This document shows positions 22,241 through 30,641 of a DNA stretch of 64,000 bases, piece after piece (position 1 is the stretch's first letter; every line of letters begins with the position of its first letter). The position numbers and the translations under genes are program-made. The notes below the pieces were generated by a model that saw only the letters and a program-made list of their open reading frames with translations, ran no database searches and was not told the DNA's origin. The DNA lies in the IMG/VR virus record IMGVR_UViG_3300027896_000024, positions 18,929 to 82,928 of that record. One strand, given 5' to 3'. This DNA comes from a virus.

Positions 22241-23399
22241 AGGTGGTGGCGACCTGAATCGTTGGAAGCCAGGTGCCGGGGAGGATCATTTGTTCCGGAT
22301 CCTACCACGATTGGACGCCCCGGAGCCCTGGGTGATGGGGGATGTGCATTACATCGACACTGGTGACGGCACGGCGATGCTGGGATGCGGTAGCGAGGAG
22401 TGCTATTCCTGCAACGAAAAGATCAAGCCACTTTCGGAGTCTGGTTCTAAAGAGGATCAGAAGCGGGCTCGGCGTTCCCGTAAGCAAACCAAGATCATGT
22501 TGGGCGTCGTCGATTGGCGGGATCGCAAGAAAGGTCCGCTGGTGTGGGAACCGAAGAACACTCAGTCCTGTTCGCAGTGGCTGAACATTCTCGGACTTAT
22601 CGACAACGCCGACTTCGGGCCGGATATTTATAAGGCCAAAGAGGGTCGGTTGATTACGATGTCGATGACGTCGGCGAAAAAGAAAATCGAGGGGAAGCCG
22701 CAGGATGTGTTGTCGCTCCGGACGATGCAGTGCGGTACAAAACCCTGTCCCGTAGTAATCGGAAAAACCAAGTCTGGCTTTGCCATCCAGTTAACGCTGA
22801 AGGACGGCGCGAAGAAGGTGTTTCCGCTTATGGATCTGTCGGCTTTACTCCCGGACTACGACGAGAACGCGCACCGTGCAGCCTGGGGCGAGGAAGTGAT
22901 CGAAGAGGAAGTCGAGGAAGTGGAAGATGAAGAAGCTTCCGACGACGACTTCGAAGATCTGACTGCTGATGAAAAACCGGCCAAGAAAAAGAAGAAGGCC
23001 AAACCGGTCGAGGAGGAAGAAGAGGAGGAGACCGAAGAGGAAGAGGAGGAGGAACCGGCCCCGCCCAAGAAAAAGAAGAAGCGTCCTGCTCCCGTTGAGG
23101 AAGAGGAGGAAGAAGAGCAGGAAGAATTCGAGGAGGAAGAAGAAGAGGAACCGGCGCCTCCGAAGAAGAAGAAAAAGAAACCTGCTCCTGTCGAGGAGGA
23201 AGAGGAAGAAGAAGAACTCGAAGAGGAGGAGGAAGAGGAGGAAGAGCCGGAGCCTCCAAAGAAGAAAAAGAAGAAACCGGTACCGCCTCCGGAAGAGGAA
23301 GAGGAGGAAGAGCTGGAGGAGGATTTCGAGTTCACCGAAGAGGACGAGGAAGAGCCTCCGAAAAAGGTCAAGAAACCTATCAAGAAAGGAACCAAGTAA
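22173..23399 (+). CDS. gp32-like single-stranded DNA-binding protein with long acidic repeat tail
   Basis: 408 residues. The core (residues 1-240) has FRILPRLDAPEPWV near the start, a CGSEECYSC metal-site candidate near 72, and beta-rich sequence, the layout of T4 gp32-type proteins with a zinc-containing OB fold. From about residue 240 the protein is a chain of Glu-rich blocks alternating with PPKKKKK blocks. Acidic C-termini of SSB proteins recruit partners, though lysine-rich insertions are unusual. ATG 22173 follows AAAGGAG. RecA, SbcD and SbcC follow directly. Confidence 0.75.
   Translation: MTESLKDKIKKAKEKAAADQKSKGGGDLNRWKPGAGEDHLFRILPRLDAPEPWVMGDVHYIDTGDGTAMLGCGSEECYSCNEKIKPLSESGSKEDQKRARRSRKQTKIMLGVVDWRDRKKGPLVWEPKNTQSCSQWLNILGLIDNADFGPDIYKAKEGRLITMSMTSAKKKIEGKPQDVLSLRTMQCGTKPCPVVIGKTKSGFAIQLTLKDGAKKVFPLMDLSALLPDYDENAHRAAWGEEVIEEEVEEVEDEEASDDDFEDLTADEKPAKKKKKAKPVEEEEEEETEEEEEEEPAPPKKKKKRPAPVEEEEEEEQEEFEEEEEEEPAPPKKKKKKPAPVEEEEEEEELEEEEEEEEEPEPPKKKKKKPVPPPEEEEEEELEEDFEFTEEDEEEPPKKVKKPIKKGTK
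22980..23390 (+). repeat. imperfect direct repeats coding for Glu-rich / PPKKKKK modules
   Basis: At least four modules of roughly 70-90 nt, each coding for an acidic run of 8-20 residues followed by PAPPKKKKKK-type or PEPPKKKKK-type basic blocks. GAG/GAA and AAG/AAA runs make it recombination-prone and give long false Ser- and Arg-rich frames on both strands. Confidence 0.85.
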
Positions 23400-24284
23400 A
23401 TGAAGCCCACGGGATCGCCCAAGAAGTTGTATCCGGATATCAGTCGCCTGGTAGGTGAAGTCCAGAAAGTATTTGGTGGGGACGTCGCTACATCTGGGGC
23501 GGAAGGATTCATGATTTCCAACGTAGCGAACTGGATCGATGCCGGTCCGTTACTGAATCCTATCTTGGGCGATCCTTTGCGGGGTTTGCCATGCGGATTT
23601 TTTACTGAAGTAGCCGGCCCCGAAAGTTCGGGCAAGACTACACTGGGTTATTATCTGTTAGGACAAGCACAAAAAGCCGGTTGCATTTCTATTCTGGCGG
23701 ATGTCGAAGTATCTTATGATGCGAAGTGGGCAAGACTACAGGGCGTAAACTCAAAGCAGCTTATCAGGATCGCATCATCCTATGTGAATGCAAAGGGGAA
23801 GTTCAAAGTGGACGACCTCGACGAGGAGTTTTCAAAGTGGGAGTTTATCGCTAAGAAATCGTGGCGTATGTTTCATCGGCCCCAGTTATTGCTGGTGGAT
23901 TCAATGGCTGCGCTTATTCCCCATGAGGAATTGGTAGGAGACTTTGGGGACCGCAATGTGGCTCCGGTGGCTCGGGCACTATCCAAGAATTTCCGGAAGT
24001 TTCACAAGGTATTGCTGGAGACTAAGACGCATTGCATATTTATCAATCAGATGCGTTCTAAGATAGGCGTTATGTTTGGGGCAAAGGAACAAACGTCAGG
24101 AGGTCGGGCTAAGAATTTCTACTTTTTTGTGAGGGTGGAAGTATCCAAGAAAAAAACACTCAAGAACAAGAAGATTGGGCCGTTCGCTATTTTGTCAAAG
24201 GTGCGGAATACCAAGAACAAGTTGGCGCCTCCGTTTCGTACGGCGGATTTCCGGATATCATTTACTAAGGGAATTCAGGTATGA
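23400..24284 (+). CDS. recA: RecA/UvsX-like recombinase
   Basis: 294 residues, shorter than bacterial RecA (about 350). Walker A GPESSGKTTL lies near residues 74-83, followed by the ADVEVSYD segment (usual AExAxD). Walker B LLLVDSMAALIP is followed by a FINQMRSKIGVMFGAKE segment that matches RecA loop L2 (INQxRxKxG). It forms filaments on ssDNA and promotes strand exchange. It lies between the ssDNA-binding protein and SbcD/SbcC, a T4-like recombination set. Confidence 0.93.
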   Translation: MKPTGSPKKLYPDISRLVGEVQKVFGGDVATSGAEGFMISNVANWIDAGPLLNPILGDPLRGLPCGFFTEVAGPESSGKTTLGYYLLGQAQKAGCISILADVEVSYDAKWARLQGVNSKQLIRIASSYVNAKGKFKVDDLDEEFSKWEFIAKKSWRMFHRPQLLLVDSMAALIPHEELVGDFGDRNVAPVARALSKNFRKFHKVLLETKTHCIFINQMRSKIGVMFGAKEQTSGGRAKNFYFFVRVEVSKKKTLKNKKIGPFAILSKVRNTKNKLAPPFRTADFRISFTKGIQV

Positions 24285-25348
24285 TATTTTTAACGAGTGA
24301 TTGGCATGTTCATAACTATCCTCAGTTCAGTAAGCCTTGGTCGCCCGGACTAAACACCCGGGCGCGCGACATTTATGAGATAGTCGGAAAAAAGATACCT
24401 GAGTTGTTACTGCAAAAGTATCAGCCCAAGGTGTTAGCATATCTCGGCGACTTCAATTTCTTCGCTTCCAATGACTACCGTTTAGAGAACCTGACTCGGC
24501 GGGCAATCAACAAGTGCGCATCCACAGTCAAATGTACCGTCGTATGTTCTGGTAATCACGACACAGTAGGAACGGACTCTGCGGATCATAACGGCCGATT
24601 GTATCTGCCTCATGCAAACTGGGCACCGTTTGTTTATAGGGAGTTCCAGTCGCAGACTAGCTGTTTGTTCTATCCTATTGGATACAATCATCCGATGCCA
24701 ACGGCGAAGGATCTGCTCCTGGTCGGGGCAGCCAAAGTGGATCATGTAATCGTGCTCATGCACAAGAACATCGAGCATGGGATAGCATCGTCGGGATTCA
24801 TTTACAGCAGCGCGAAGGAAGTGAAGATACGGAATCTGTTAGAGATCAAGAAGGAGATCCCGTCTATTATGTACTTCGGTGGGCATTACCACGATCACCA
24901 GATAATCCGTAAGTTGGTATGTATCGTGGGAGCACCCGTTCAACACCGGCGTAGTGACGAGAACTTGAATCGAGGTGTTGTGCTATTCAATCCTGAGGAC
25001 AAGTCAATCAGGAAAATAACTCTGAAAACTGGCCCGCAGTTTATCTCGACCGATGTGGATCATTTGGAAGCCTATAGTAAGTCGCCGCAGAATCATTACA
25101 TCACAGTCAAAGTGGTGGACGAGGTACAGAAGCGGACTGCTTTCGAATGGATTCGGGATACCAAGGTAAACGCCAAAGTAAAAGAACTGGACCACGACGA
25201 GTTGGTCGCCGGCGGATTTGAAGAAGAGGAGGAAGAGGTCAAAGAAGTATCGGATGCAGAATTACTCGATACCTGGTTGCAGATGAAGGCACCGGATCTG
25301 ACTTTGAGGCAGCGGGGCGAACTCGTGAAAGTGGCGGAGGCATTATGA
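24281..25348 (+). CDS. SbcD/Mre11-like nuclease (T4 gp47-like)
   Basis: 355 residues. Metallophosphatase motifs in order: TSDWHVH (residues 6-11), LGDFNFF near 55, SGNHDTVG near 90, and GGHYHDHQ near 200. The C-terminus is acidic and helical. With the SbcC-like partner it would process DNA ends for recombination-dependent replication. ATGA overlaps on both sides show tight coupling. The usual GHTH is replaced by GGHYHDH. Confidence 0.9.
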   Translation: MIFLTSDWHVHNYPQFSKPWSPGLNTRARDIYEIVGKKIPELLLQKYQPKVLAYLGDFNFFASNDYRLENLTRRAINKCASTVKCTVVCSGNHDTVGTDSADHNGRLYLPHANWAPFVYREFQSQTSCLFYPIGYNHPMPTAKDLLLVGAAKVDHVIVLMHKNIEHGIASSGFIYSSAKEVKIRNLLEIKKEIPSIMYFGGHYHDHQIIRKLVCIVGAPVQHRRSDENLNRGVVLFNPEDKSIRKITLKTGPQFISTDVDHLEAYSKSPQNHYITVKVVDEVQKRTAFEWIRDTKVNAKVKELDHDELVAGGFEEEEEEVKEVSDAELLDTWLQMKAPDLTLRQRGELVKVAEAL

Positions 25349-27117
25349 TTGAGTTTACGGAACTGTACATTGCGAGGTTTCTATCTTTCGGCGGAGAGTA
25401 CACGATAAAGCTAAATAAACGCGGCCTAGTCCTCGTACAGGGCATAAACGAAGACGACCCGAATCTAGACTCCAATGATGCAGGGAAGTCAAATCTGCTT
25501 TCGGCTATCACCTGGGTGTTATTCGAGAGGTTGTCTAAGACTCTCATGAAAAACCACGGGGACGATGTTGTAAACAAAGGCCAGATAGATTGTATGGTGT
25601 CTATCAAATGGAGAAACGGTGCCAAGGAGTATTCCGTACAACGCTTTCGGAAACATAGTACGCAAGGGAATTCCTGTCAGCTATCTGGTAAGAGCGGAAC
25701 AAAATCGGCCACAAATGAGGACATAGTCAAGGCGTTGGGGATGACTTATGAGATGTTTCTGCGCTCAGTATTCTGGCCACAAAATACGTCAGTCCGTCGA
25801 TTAACAGAGTTGCGGGATTCGGACTACAAGGAACTGTTCGATGAGCTGGTGAATACGCAGCACTATGAGGACAAGCGGCTCAAAGTAAATATGCGTTTGA
25901 AAGATATTCAAGATCAGCTTGTATCCCTGGGTACTGATGTATCGGTGAAAGAGGGATTGGTTATTGCTTGCGATGAAGACATTGCGTTTATCCAAAAGGA
26001 GTTTGATACTCTTAAGGGAGTCAATGTCAAAAAGATCGAGCGCCTGATATCCCAGTTAACTATGGCGGAAAAGAAACTGGCTGATGACCGGGATATGTTT
26101 GCGAATGCGTCGTCAGAATATCTTAGGAAAACCTATCAGTTCAAAACGAAGATGGCGGATTACAAGGGATTGCTGGCGCATTTCCGTCACTTGCAACAAG
26201 GTCTGCGAGTTAAAAAGTGCAATGAATGCGGCCAAGTGCTTGCATCGAAGTTGTCTGTCGATATGCTTACACGAAAACGGAAGGATGCCAAGGCTGCTGC
26301 GTTGTTTGCCATGAACGAAGTGAAGGACCTAAAATCGGATCTGTTAAGCGCGCACAAAACCGTCATGGACAAGAACCAGGCAATCGAGGCCCAAGAGCGG
26401 GCAATCCAAACCATACAAGGAGCCATCGAGCCTATCATGCCCGAGGGCTTTATATGCGATTCTGCGGGTTTCCAACAGCTTACCGCCGCTTTTCGCCTCA
26501 AAGAAGCCGCCCAAGGGCGTCTGAGGGCAAAGGAAGGGCAAAAAACCGCCCTTTTAAGCGATCTCAATACCCTGAAATCACGGGAATCTAAGCTGCTCCT
26601 GCGCCAGTCCCGCTTTTCCTTGCTCGACCAAGCTTATGGCCCGGGTGGCCTGAGGACGCTCCGACTGATGCGACTCACGCCCCAGTTGAATCGTTACGCG
26701 GATGAATACTCTGCTAAACTTGTCGAAGGGTTGTTGAAAGTGCAGTTCTCCACGACGACGAAATTAAAAGGCGGGGACATCAGGGAGAAGTATGAGATCT
26801 TGGTGTACCGAAATCCTGAGATCGATTTCTCGTTGTCGGGTGGCGGGATGAAACGTAGGGCGGATATCATTGCTGCATTTGCCCTGGACAAGCTAAGGAA
26901 GAAGTTAACTGGCAAGGATATTAACATCCGGGCGTACGATGAAGCAACGGACGGCGTAGACGGACTTGGAGAGTTATCCATATTGGAATTGCTCAGGGAG
27001 GAATGTCCGGGAACGACATTGTTTGTTTCTCACAAGGCATATGTTGACGCAACGATGTTCGATGACACGATAACCGTCCGCCGGCGCGATAACGCCTCGA
27101 CAATAGAGGAATCATGA
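25345..27117 (+). CDS. SbcC/Rad50-like ATPase (T4 gp46-like)
   Basis: 590 residues. The Walker A region reads NDAGKSNLLSAI near residue 50, in place of the usual NGAGKS. Long coiled coils flank a zinc hook CNECG near residue 293. The ABC signature is LSGGGMKRRADI near 497, and the Walker B/D-loop is YDEATDGVDGLG near 530, as in gp46 proteins. It holds and unwinds DNA ends for the SbcD-like nuclease. Confidence 0.92.
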   Translation: MIEFTELYIARFLSFGGEYTIKLNKRGLVLVQGINEDDPNLDSNDAGKSNLLSAITWVLFERLSKTLMKNHGDDVVNKGQIDCMVSIKWRNGAKEYSVQRFRKHSTQGNSCQLSGKSGTKSATNEDIVKALGMTYEMFLRSVFWPQNTSVRRLTELRDSDYKELFDELVNTQHYEDKRLKVNMRLKDIQDQLVSLGTDVSVKEGLVIACDEDIAFIQKEFDTLKGVNVKKIERLISQLTMAEKKLADDRDMFANASSEYLRKTYQFKTKMADYKGLLAHFRHLQQGLRVKKCNECGQVLASKLSVDMLTRKRKDAKAAALFAMNEVKDLKSDLLSAHKTVMDKNQAIEAQERAIQTIQGAIEPIMPEGFICDSAGFQQLTAAFRLKEAAQGRLRAKEGQKTALLSDLNTLKSRESKLLLRQSRFSLLDQAYGPGGLRTLRLMRLTPQLNRYADEYSAKLVEGLLKVQFSTTTKLKGGDIREKYEILVYRNPEIDFSLSGGGMKRRADIIAAFALDKLRKKLTGKDINIRAYDEATDGVDGLGELSILELLREECPGTTLFVSHKAYVDATMFDDTITVRRRDNASTIEES

Positions 27118-27302
27118 AAGGGAGTCGAGTAAATCAGTTTCCTATTCCGAACCATTGCAACTGGTGTTGTATATTTGTTACCCAGCTTATCCGGAAGTTC
27201 ATAGAGGGTAACAGTAAGTCAGTCATACTTTCGTTATGTAATACCTGTCACGAAAAGAAGGTATGGCAAGGCAGACTGGACATATATGGTGGATCAGTTT
27301 AG
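27114..27302 (+). CDS. small zinc-finger protein, 62 aa
   Basis: CNWCC and, after about 27 residues, CNTCHEKK form an HNH-like or zinc-ribbon pair; only one His is visible, so nuclease activity is doubtful. ATGA overlap with the SbcC-like gene; overlaps the NADAR gene by 17 nt. Confidence 0.72.
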   Translation: MKGSRVNQFPIPNHCNWCCIFVTQLIRKFIEGNSKSVILSLCNTCHEKKVWQGRLDIYGGSV

Positions 27303-27723
27303 AGGTAGATACTTTTTTCTATCGAACTTCTATCCCGCAACTGTCAAGTTTGAGGGATTAGTGTATCCGACAGCGGAACATGCCTACCAAGCAGCCAAAA
27401 CGGATTTCGCTGACGACCGCAGGAAAATAAGGGAGCTTCCGACTCCTGGTCAAGCGAAGCGTGCTGGTGGCCGGCATGGTTTCATTTCAATATCGCCGGA
27501 TTGGGATTCCCGAAAAACAATAGTTATGGAAGAGATTGTATATCTCAAGTTTTCTAGGCATCCGTCACTAGCCAAGTGGTTATTGGATACAGGAGAGGAA
27601 AAGCTAGTTGAGGGTAATTACTGGGGCGATACGTATTGGGGCGTTTGCAATGGTAAGGGCCAAAATCATTTGGGCCGCATCCTGATGAAGGTCAGAGCCA
27701 GGTTGAAGGAGCAAAATGAGTAA
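27286..27723 (+). CDS. NADAR-family protein (YbiA-like N-glycosidase / ADP-ribosyl-guanine hydrolase fold)
   Basis: 145 residues, the usual NADAR size. Family hallmarks are present: RYFFLSNFYP near the start, YPTAEHAYQAAK near residue 30 with the catalytic-site Glu and His, and NYWGDTYWGVCNGKGQNHLGRILM near the end. Known members cleave N-glycosidic bonds of riboflavin intermediates (YbiA) or remove ADP-ribose from guanine in nucleic acids. Here it sits next to a recombination set in a phage with predicted guanine-derived DNA modification and two ADP-ribosyltransferase domains. Undoing host ADP-ribosylation of phage DNA is attractive but unproven. Confidence 0.92.
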   Translation: MVDQFRGRYFFLSNFYPATVKFEGLVYPTAEHAYQAAKTDFADDRRKIRELPTPGQAKRAGGRHGFISISPDWDSRKTIVMEEIVYLKFSRHPSLAKWLLDTGEEKLVEGNYWGDTYWGVCNGKGQNHLGRILMKVRARLKEQNE

Positions 27724-28123
27724 ATCAAATTGGAAAGGCAGTGAACGCAAGGCAGCCAAGTTGTTTCCCGGAGGTAGTCGTCGTCTTCGCATGGGTGCGT
27801 TCTCGTCCATGGTTTCGGCGGACGATATTCGGTTTGAATGGTGCAAGGAGATAAAGCTGGGTAACCGAATTGTGAAGGTTCCCCGGGTTAGTGCCAAGCC
27901 AGGAGTGTATGTGGATGTCAAGAAAAAGGCGACCACGTCCCTGGTTACGGAGTTCGACGCGATGGAAGAAAAGTACTGTACTTCCAAATATGGTGGCCGG
28001 ATGATATTGATTACGCACAAGAAAGGGGACAGCCGACAGCTTGTTACCATGTCCGACGAGTTCTTTAAAGAAATGTTCGATGCGTGGTATACCCGGCACA
28101 TATCGGAACACAGGAGGGTGTAA
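27716..28123 (+). CDS. putative Holliday-junction resolvase-like nuclease
   Basis: 135 residues. WKGSERKAAKLFPGGSRRLRMG near the start and YVDVKKKATTS further on follow the pattern of Hjc-like PD-(D/E)XK enzymes (conserved Glu, then D-x-K). The position after RecA and SbcD/SbcC fits. The exact catalytic set is not certain; it could be another PD-(D/E)XK nuclease. Confidence 0.6.
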   Translation: MSKSNWKGSERKAAKLFPGGSRRLRMGAFSSMVSADDIRFEWCKEIKLGNRIVKVPRVSAKPGVYVDVKKKATTSLVTEFDAMEEKYCTSKYGGRMILITHKKGDSRQLVTMSDEFFKEMFDAWYTRHISEHRRV

Positions 28124-28124
28124 C

Positions 28125-28310
28125 ATGGAGGAGATACTCCAGGAAATTCGGAAGTTATCATTCGTTTTGGAAGACTTAGCTGACGTTCACGAGCAAGTCA
28201 GTGAGGGCGAATCGAAAGTATTGTTTCATGGTGTTGTCCGATATGCTGAAAGCATCCGGAACGAGGCGTATTTAACAGAGTTAGCATTATCGCGGATAAG
28301 GAGGGAATAA
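28125..28310 (+). CDS. unknown 61-aa helical protein
   Basis: ATG 28125 follows GGAGGG. Helical, acidic at the start (EEILQEIRKLSFVLEDLADV) and with ELALSRIRRE at the end. Earlier in-frame starts would lie inside the upstream gene. Overlaps the next start by one base (TAATG). Confidence 0.72.
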   Translation: MEEILQEIRKLSFVLEDLADVHEQVSEGESKVLFHGVVRYAESIRNEAYLTELALSRIRRE

Positions 28311-28891
28311 TGGCGGGAGTTCTGAAGCACAGGTTTCGTGAGGCGTTTTGTCTTATGGAGTACCGGTGCGAAAAGGGCTGTTGCATCGAGAAGATCTGGA
28401 ACAGCCGGGACGGTGTAACACCGTTCATGGTTATGAACCGAAAAACACAACACATGATGAAGCATGTCAACATGCACAAGGATTTGTACGCGCCAGGGTA
28501 CACAGTTAAGCCGAGTTGCCGGATGTTTGTCAATGCGACTCCCGAACTGGTGTTGCCAACGGCAACGGACTACGTCAATCGGAATTGGAACAGGGAAGGG
28601 CCGATGCCGATGAAGGAGGCATTCAAGACTATGAAAGATGCGGTTGATTTCTATGTCAAGGAATGGTCCAAGAATGGCACTGAACCCTGGATAGTGACAA
28701 TAGCGGACAAGGACGAGCCGAAGGGCTATTATCTCAAGGCCGGCGACATTTGTCCGTTTATCTGTCCTAAATGTCAGGCCGCGATTCAGTACGATGAGAA
28801 CATCGTGCGGTTAAAGTGTTCCTGTGGATACGAAGGCACCGCAGAGGAATTCTCGGAAACAGTACTTGAGCTCCAATCGCGAGTACAATAG
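28310..28891 (+). CDS. unknown protein with C-terminal zinc ribbon, 193 aa
   Basis: Residues 1-150 hold several Cys/His (RCEKGCCIEKIW) and aromatic stretches; CPKCQAAIQ and CSCGYEGTAEEF near 155-180 form a zinc ribbon. SD GGAGGGAA precedes the ATG. Function not recognised. Confidence 0.8.
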   Translation: MAGVLKHRFREAFCLMEYRCEKGCCIEKIWNSRDGVTPFMVMNRKTQHMMKHVNMHKDLYAPGYTVKPSCRMFVNATPELVLPTATDYVNRNWNREGPMPMKEAFKTMKDAVDFYVKEWSKNGTEPWIVTIADKDEPKGYYLKAGDICPFICPKCQAAIQYDENIVRLKCSCGYEGTAEEFSETVLELQSRVQ

Positions 28892-28912
28892 AGAATAAAA
28901 AGGAGCTGGAAT

Positions 28913-29284
28913 ATGATTACGATGCCGACTTGGGCTTGGATATTAATTGCGGTAATCTGGATCATTGGGATCCGGGCATTACTGCCTCGGCGTAAGATGG
29001 ACAAACAAACGTCGGAGATATATTACCTGATCTCCACTGGAACACCGGTTTCGCCGGAGCTAATGAACCTGTTAAAAGACGAGGATGATGGCCTAGCCCC
29101 AAAGTTTAGGAAGCCATTTATAAGGCGTATTGGCGAATGCCCTCGTTGTGGTACCAGGTCAAAAGAAATCCTAGTGTGTCCCATGTGCGGAGATCCTGGT
29201 TGCGTTGAGCAGTGTATTCCTGGTGGCAAGGACACGACTTGTACTCGGTGCGATTCCGAAAAAGCGGACTTTGAATCTATGTGA
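28913..29284 (+). CDS. membrane-anchored zinc protein, 123 aa
   Basis: AAAAAGGAG site. Residues 4-26 (PTWAWILIAVIWIIGIRALL) are a transmembrane helix, then a basic turn (PRRKMDKQ). The C-terminal half has four CxxC-type pairs (CPRCG, CPMCG, CVEQC, CTRC), likely two zinc sites on the cytoplasmic side. Confidence 0.8.
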   Translation: MITMPTWAWILIAVIWIIGIRALLPRRKMDKQTSEIYYLISTGTPVSPELMNLLKDEDDGLAPKFRKPFIRRIGECPRCGTRSKEILVCPMCGDPGCVEQCIPGGKDTTCTRCDSEKADFESM

Positions 29285-29399
29285 GCGTAGTTCCATATTA
29301 CAAACCAGTTGTATTAGACTAAGAAAGGCAGGAGACGGATGCGGGGAATCTAGGATGATCTCCGGAAAAAATGAAAGTGTTTTGACCTAACGACAAGGG

Positions 29400-29423
29400 A
29401 GGGCTAGGTAATACTAGCCCTTC
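29400..29423 (+). terminator. hairpin, possible weak terminator
   Basis: GGGCTAG and CTAGCCC form a perfect 7-bp stem with a 6-nt loop (29401-29420), followed only by TTCCGAATTT. The 159-nt gap between genes around it shows no other convincing signal. Confidence 0.45.
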
Positions 29424-29443
29424 CGAATTTATGGAGGAACACA

Positions 29444-29659
29444 ATGAGTTTCGCAACGTTGGAGAGGGCAGTACTTCATGGAGCCAGAAAGTTATTCATG
29501 AATCCGACACTTCGCAAGAAGGATATCTCGGCTTGGGCAACACAGTCAGAAAATCTGGACAAGGACGACGGAGAAGTCATGGCCTACGTCCCGGACCCTG
29601 GTGTATACGTCGTACTCAAAACAAAGTGGGATAAGCGGCCAGCCAAAAAGAAAGGGTAG
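29444..29659 (+). CDS. unknown 71-aa protein
   Basis: ATGGAGGAACACA precedes the ATG. An acidic centre (DKDDGEVMAYVPDPGVYVVL) is followed by a Lys-rich end (KRPAKKKG). First of five small genes ending at the 30599 terminator. No family recognised. Confidence 0.72.
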   Translation: MSFATLERAVLHGARKLFMNPTLRKKDISAWATQSENLDKDDGEVMAYVPDPGVYVVLKTKWDKRPAKKKG

Positions 29660-29661
29660 TC

Positions 29662-29877
29662 ATGGCTGAGAATCCTGGTGGGCAACGGAAAGTAACAAGG
29701 TTGGAGTTCATTAATTCCACACCGTTCGAACAGGGGTATATCAGTTATATGCAAGCGGCATGGAATTCAGATGTCCCCGAAAGGTCCCCATATGTCGAAG
29801 GATCGCCGGCCTACAAGGCCTGGTGTGAGGGGCAGCAGCGTGCGTGCATGAACGTACAGGACGGAGATGACGAGTGA
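29662..29877 (+). CDS. unknown 71-aa protein
   Basis: Starts 2 nt after the upstream stop. FEQGYISYMQAAWNSDVP and SPYVEGSPAYKAWCEGQQRA give an aromatic, compact protein similar in style to small phage proteins found beside nucleotide pyrophosphohydrolases. Function unknown. Confidence 0.72.
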   Translation: MAENPGGQRKVTRLEFINSTPFEQGYISYMQAAWNSDVPERSPYVEGSPAYKAWCEGQQRACMNVQDGDDE

Positions 29878-30176
29878 AAACAATCGAGCAATTCGTAGTG
29901 GCGCACAGTGCCTGGGCAGTCCGTAAGTTCCCGGATCAAACCACGGAAGGCATTTGTAAACACATCGAGAAGGAACTAATCGAGGTCAGGGCCTGTAACG
30001 GCAAGGACTTAGTGGAATGGATTGACGTAATCATGTTAGCCCTCGACGGGTATGGACGGAATGGTGGAACACCGGAGGCCCTGCTGCCGTTACTGGACTT
30101 CAAGTTAAACAAGAACATCGACAGAGTTTGGGCGGTACAAACGGATCCGAACCAGCCTGTCGAACATATCGAGTAA
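29874..30176 (+). CDS. dATP/dGTP diphosphohydrolase-like protein (DUF550/MazG-like)
   Basis: 100 residues, GTG start in a GTGA overlap. KHIEKELIEVRA followed by DLVEWIDVIMLALDG is the all-alpha NTP pyrophosphohydrolase pattern E-x2-E...E-x2-D, which binds magnesium. RKFPDQTTEG near the start is typical of DUF550. It would hydrolyse dNTPs, perhaps to shape the nucleotide pool or to remove unwanted bases. Confidence 0.8.
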   Translation: MKTIEQFVVAHSAWAVRKFPDQTTEGICKHIEKELIEVRACNGKDLVEWIDVIMLALDGYGRNGGTPEALLPLLDFKLNKNIDRVWAVQTDPNQPVEHIE

Positions 30177-30185
30177 GGAGGCACA

Positions 30186-30437
30186 ATGCCGCGTGTCGGA
30201 GCAACTGGGAAATTCCCGGAAGGCAAGCTAAACGATTCAGACGAAGGCGAATTGAGTATTGCCATCACCGTCGAGAAGGGCACTATCCTTGTTGTGTTCG
30301 GAACGGCGACTACCTGGATTGGAATGAATCCGGATCTGGCCGACGAAATCGGACACAAGTTGATCGAACGCGCCAAGGAAGCGCGGGAGCAGTTAAACAA
30401 AGGAGTATCACTATCCAATAGGAGATTTGTCCCATGA
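30186..30437 (+). CDS. unknown 83-aa protein
   Basis: AAGGAGG site. A beta strand pair (ELSIAITVEKGTILVVFGT) is followed by a helix (LADEIGHKLIERAKEAREQL). ATGA overlap with the next gene. Not recognised. Confidence 0.75.
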   Translation: MPRVGATGKFPEGKLNDSDEGELSIAITVEKGTILVVFGTATTWIGMNPDLADEIGHKLIERAKEAREQLNKGVSLSNRRFVP

Positions 30438-30586
30438 AACAGAGAACAGTTTTGATTGAAATCGAGATATACACTTCGGCCAAAGTGAAGGACCTGAAAA
30501 CCAGGGCGCAGGAGTTCGGCATCCCGTCGGAAGGCGACAAGGTGGAGCAGGTCCAGGTCAACGTCATCCAGCAAACCAAGAAGTAA
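30434..30586 (+). CDS. unknown 50-aa protein
   Basis: Short gene in an ATGA overlap. A beta-alpha-beta-like unit (TVLIEIEIYTSAKVKDLKTR, then VEQVQVNVIQQ). Last + strand gene before the terminator. Confidence 0.65.
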   Translation: MKQRTVLIEIEIYTSAKVKDLKTRAQEFGIPSEGDKVEQVQVNVIQQTKK

Positions 30587-30598
30587 ACCGAAGATGGG

Positions 30599-30636
30599 GA
30601 AGGCCGGCAAGTAATTCAATCCTACCGGCCTTTTCT
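30599..30636 (+). terminator. rho-independent terminator between convergent genes
   Basis: AGGCCGG (30601-30607) pairs with CCGGCCT (30625-30631) and is followed by TTTTCT. It lies just before the stop codon of the minus-strand gene and may slow transcription from both sides. Confidence 0.87.
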
Positions 30637-30641
30637 ATGTC

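Noticed and set aside
22828-23635. Ser-rich minus-strand frame and Arg-rich + frame over the SSB tail
   Set aside because: Shadows of the Glu/Lys repeats; no starts with ribosome sites.
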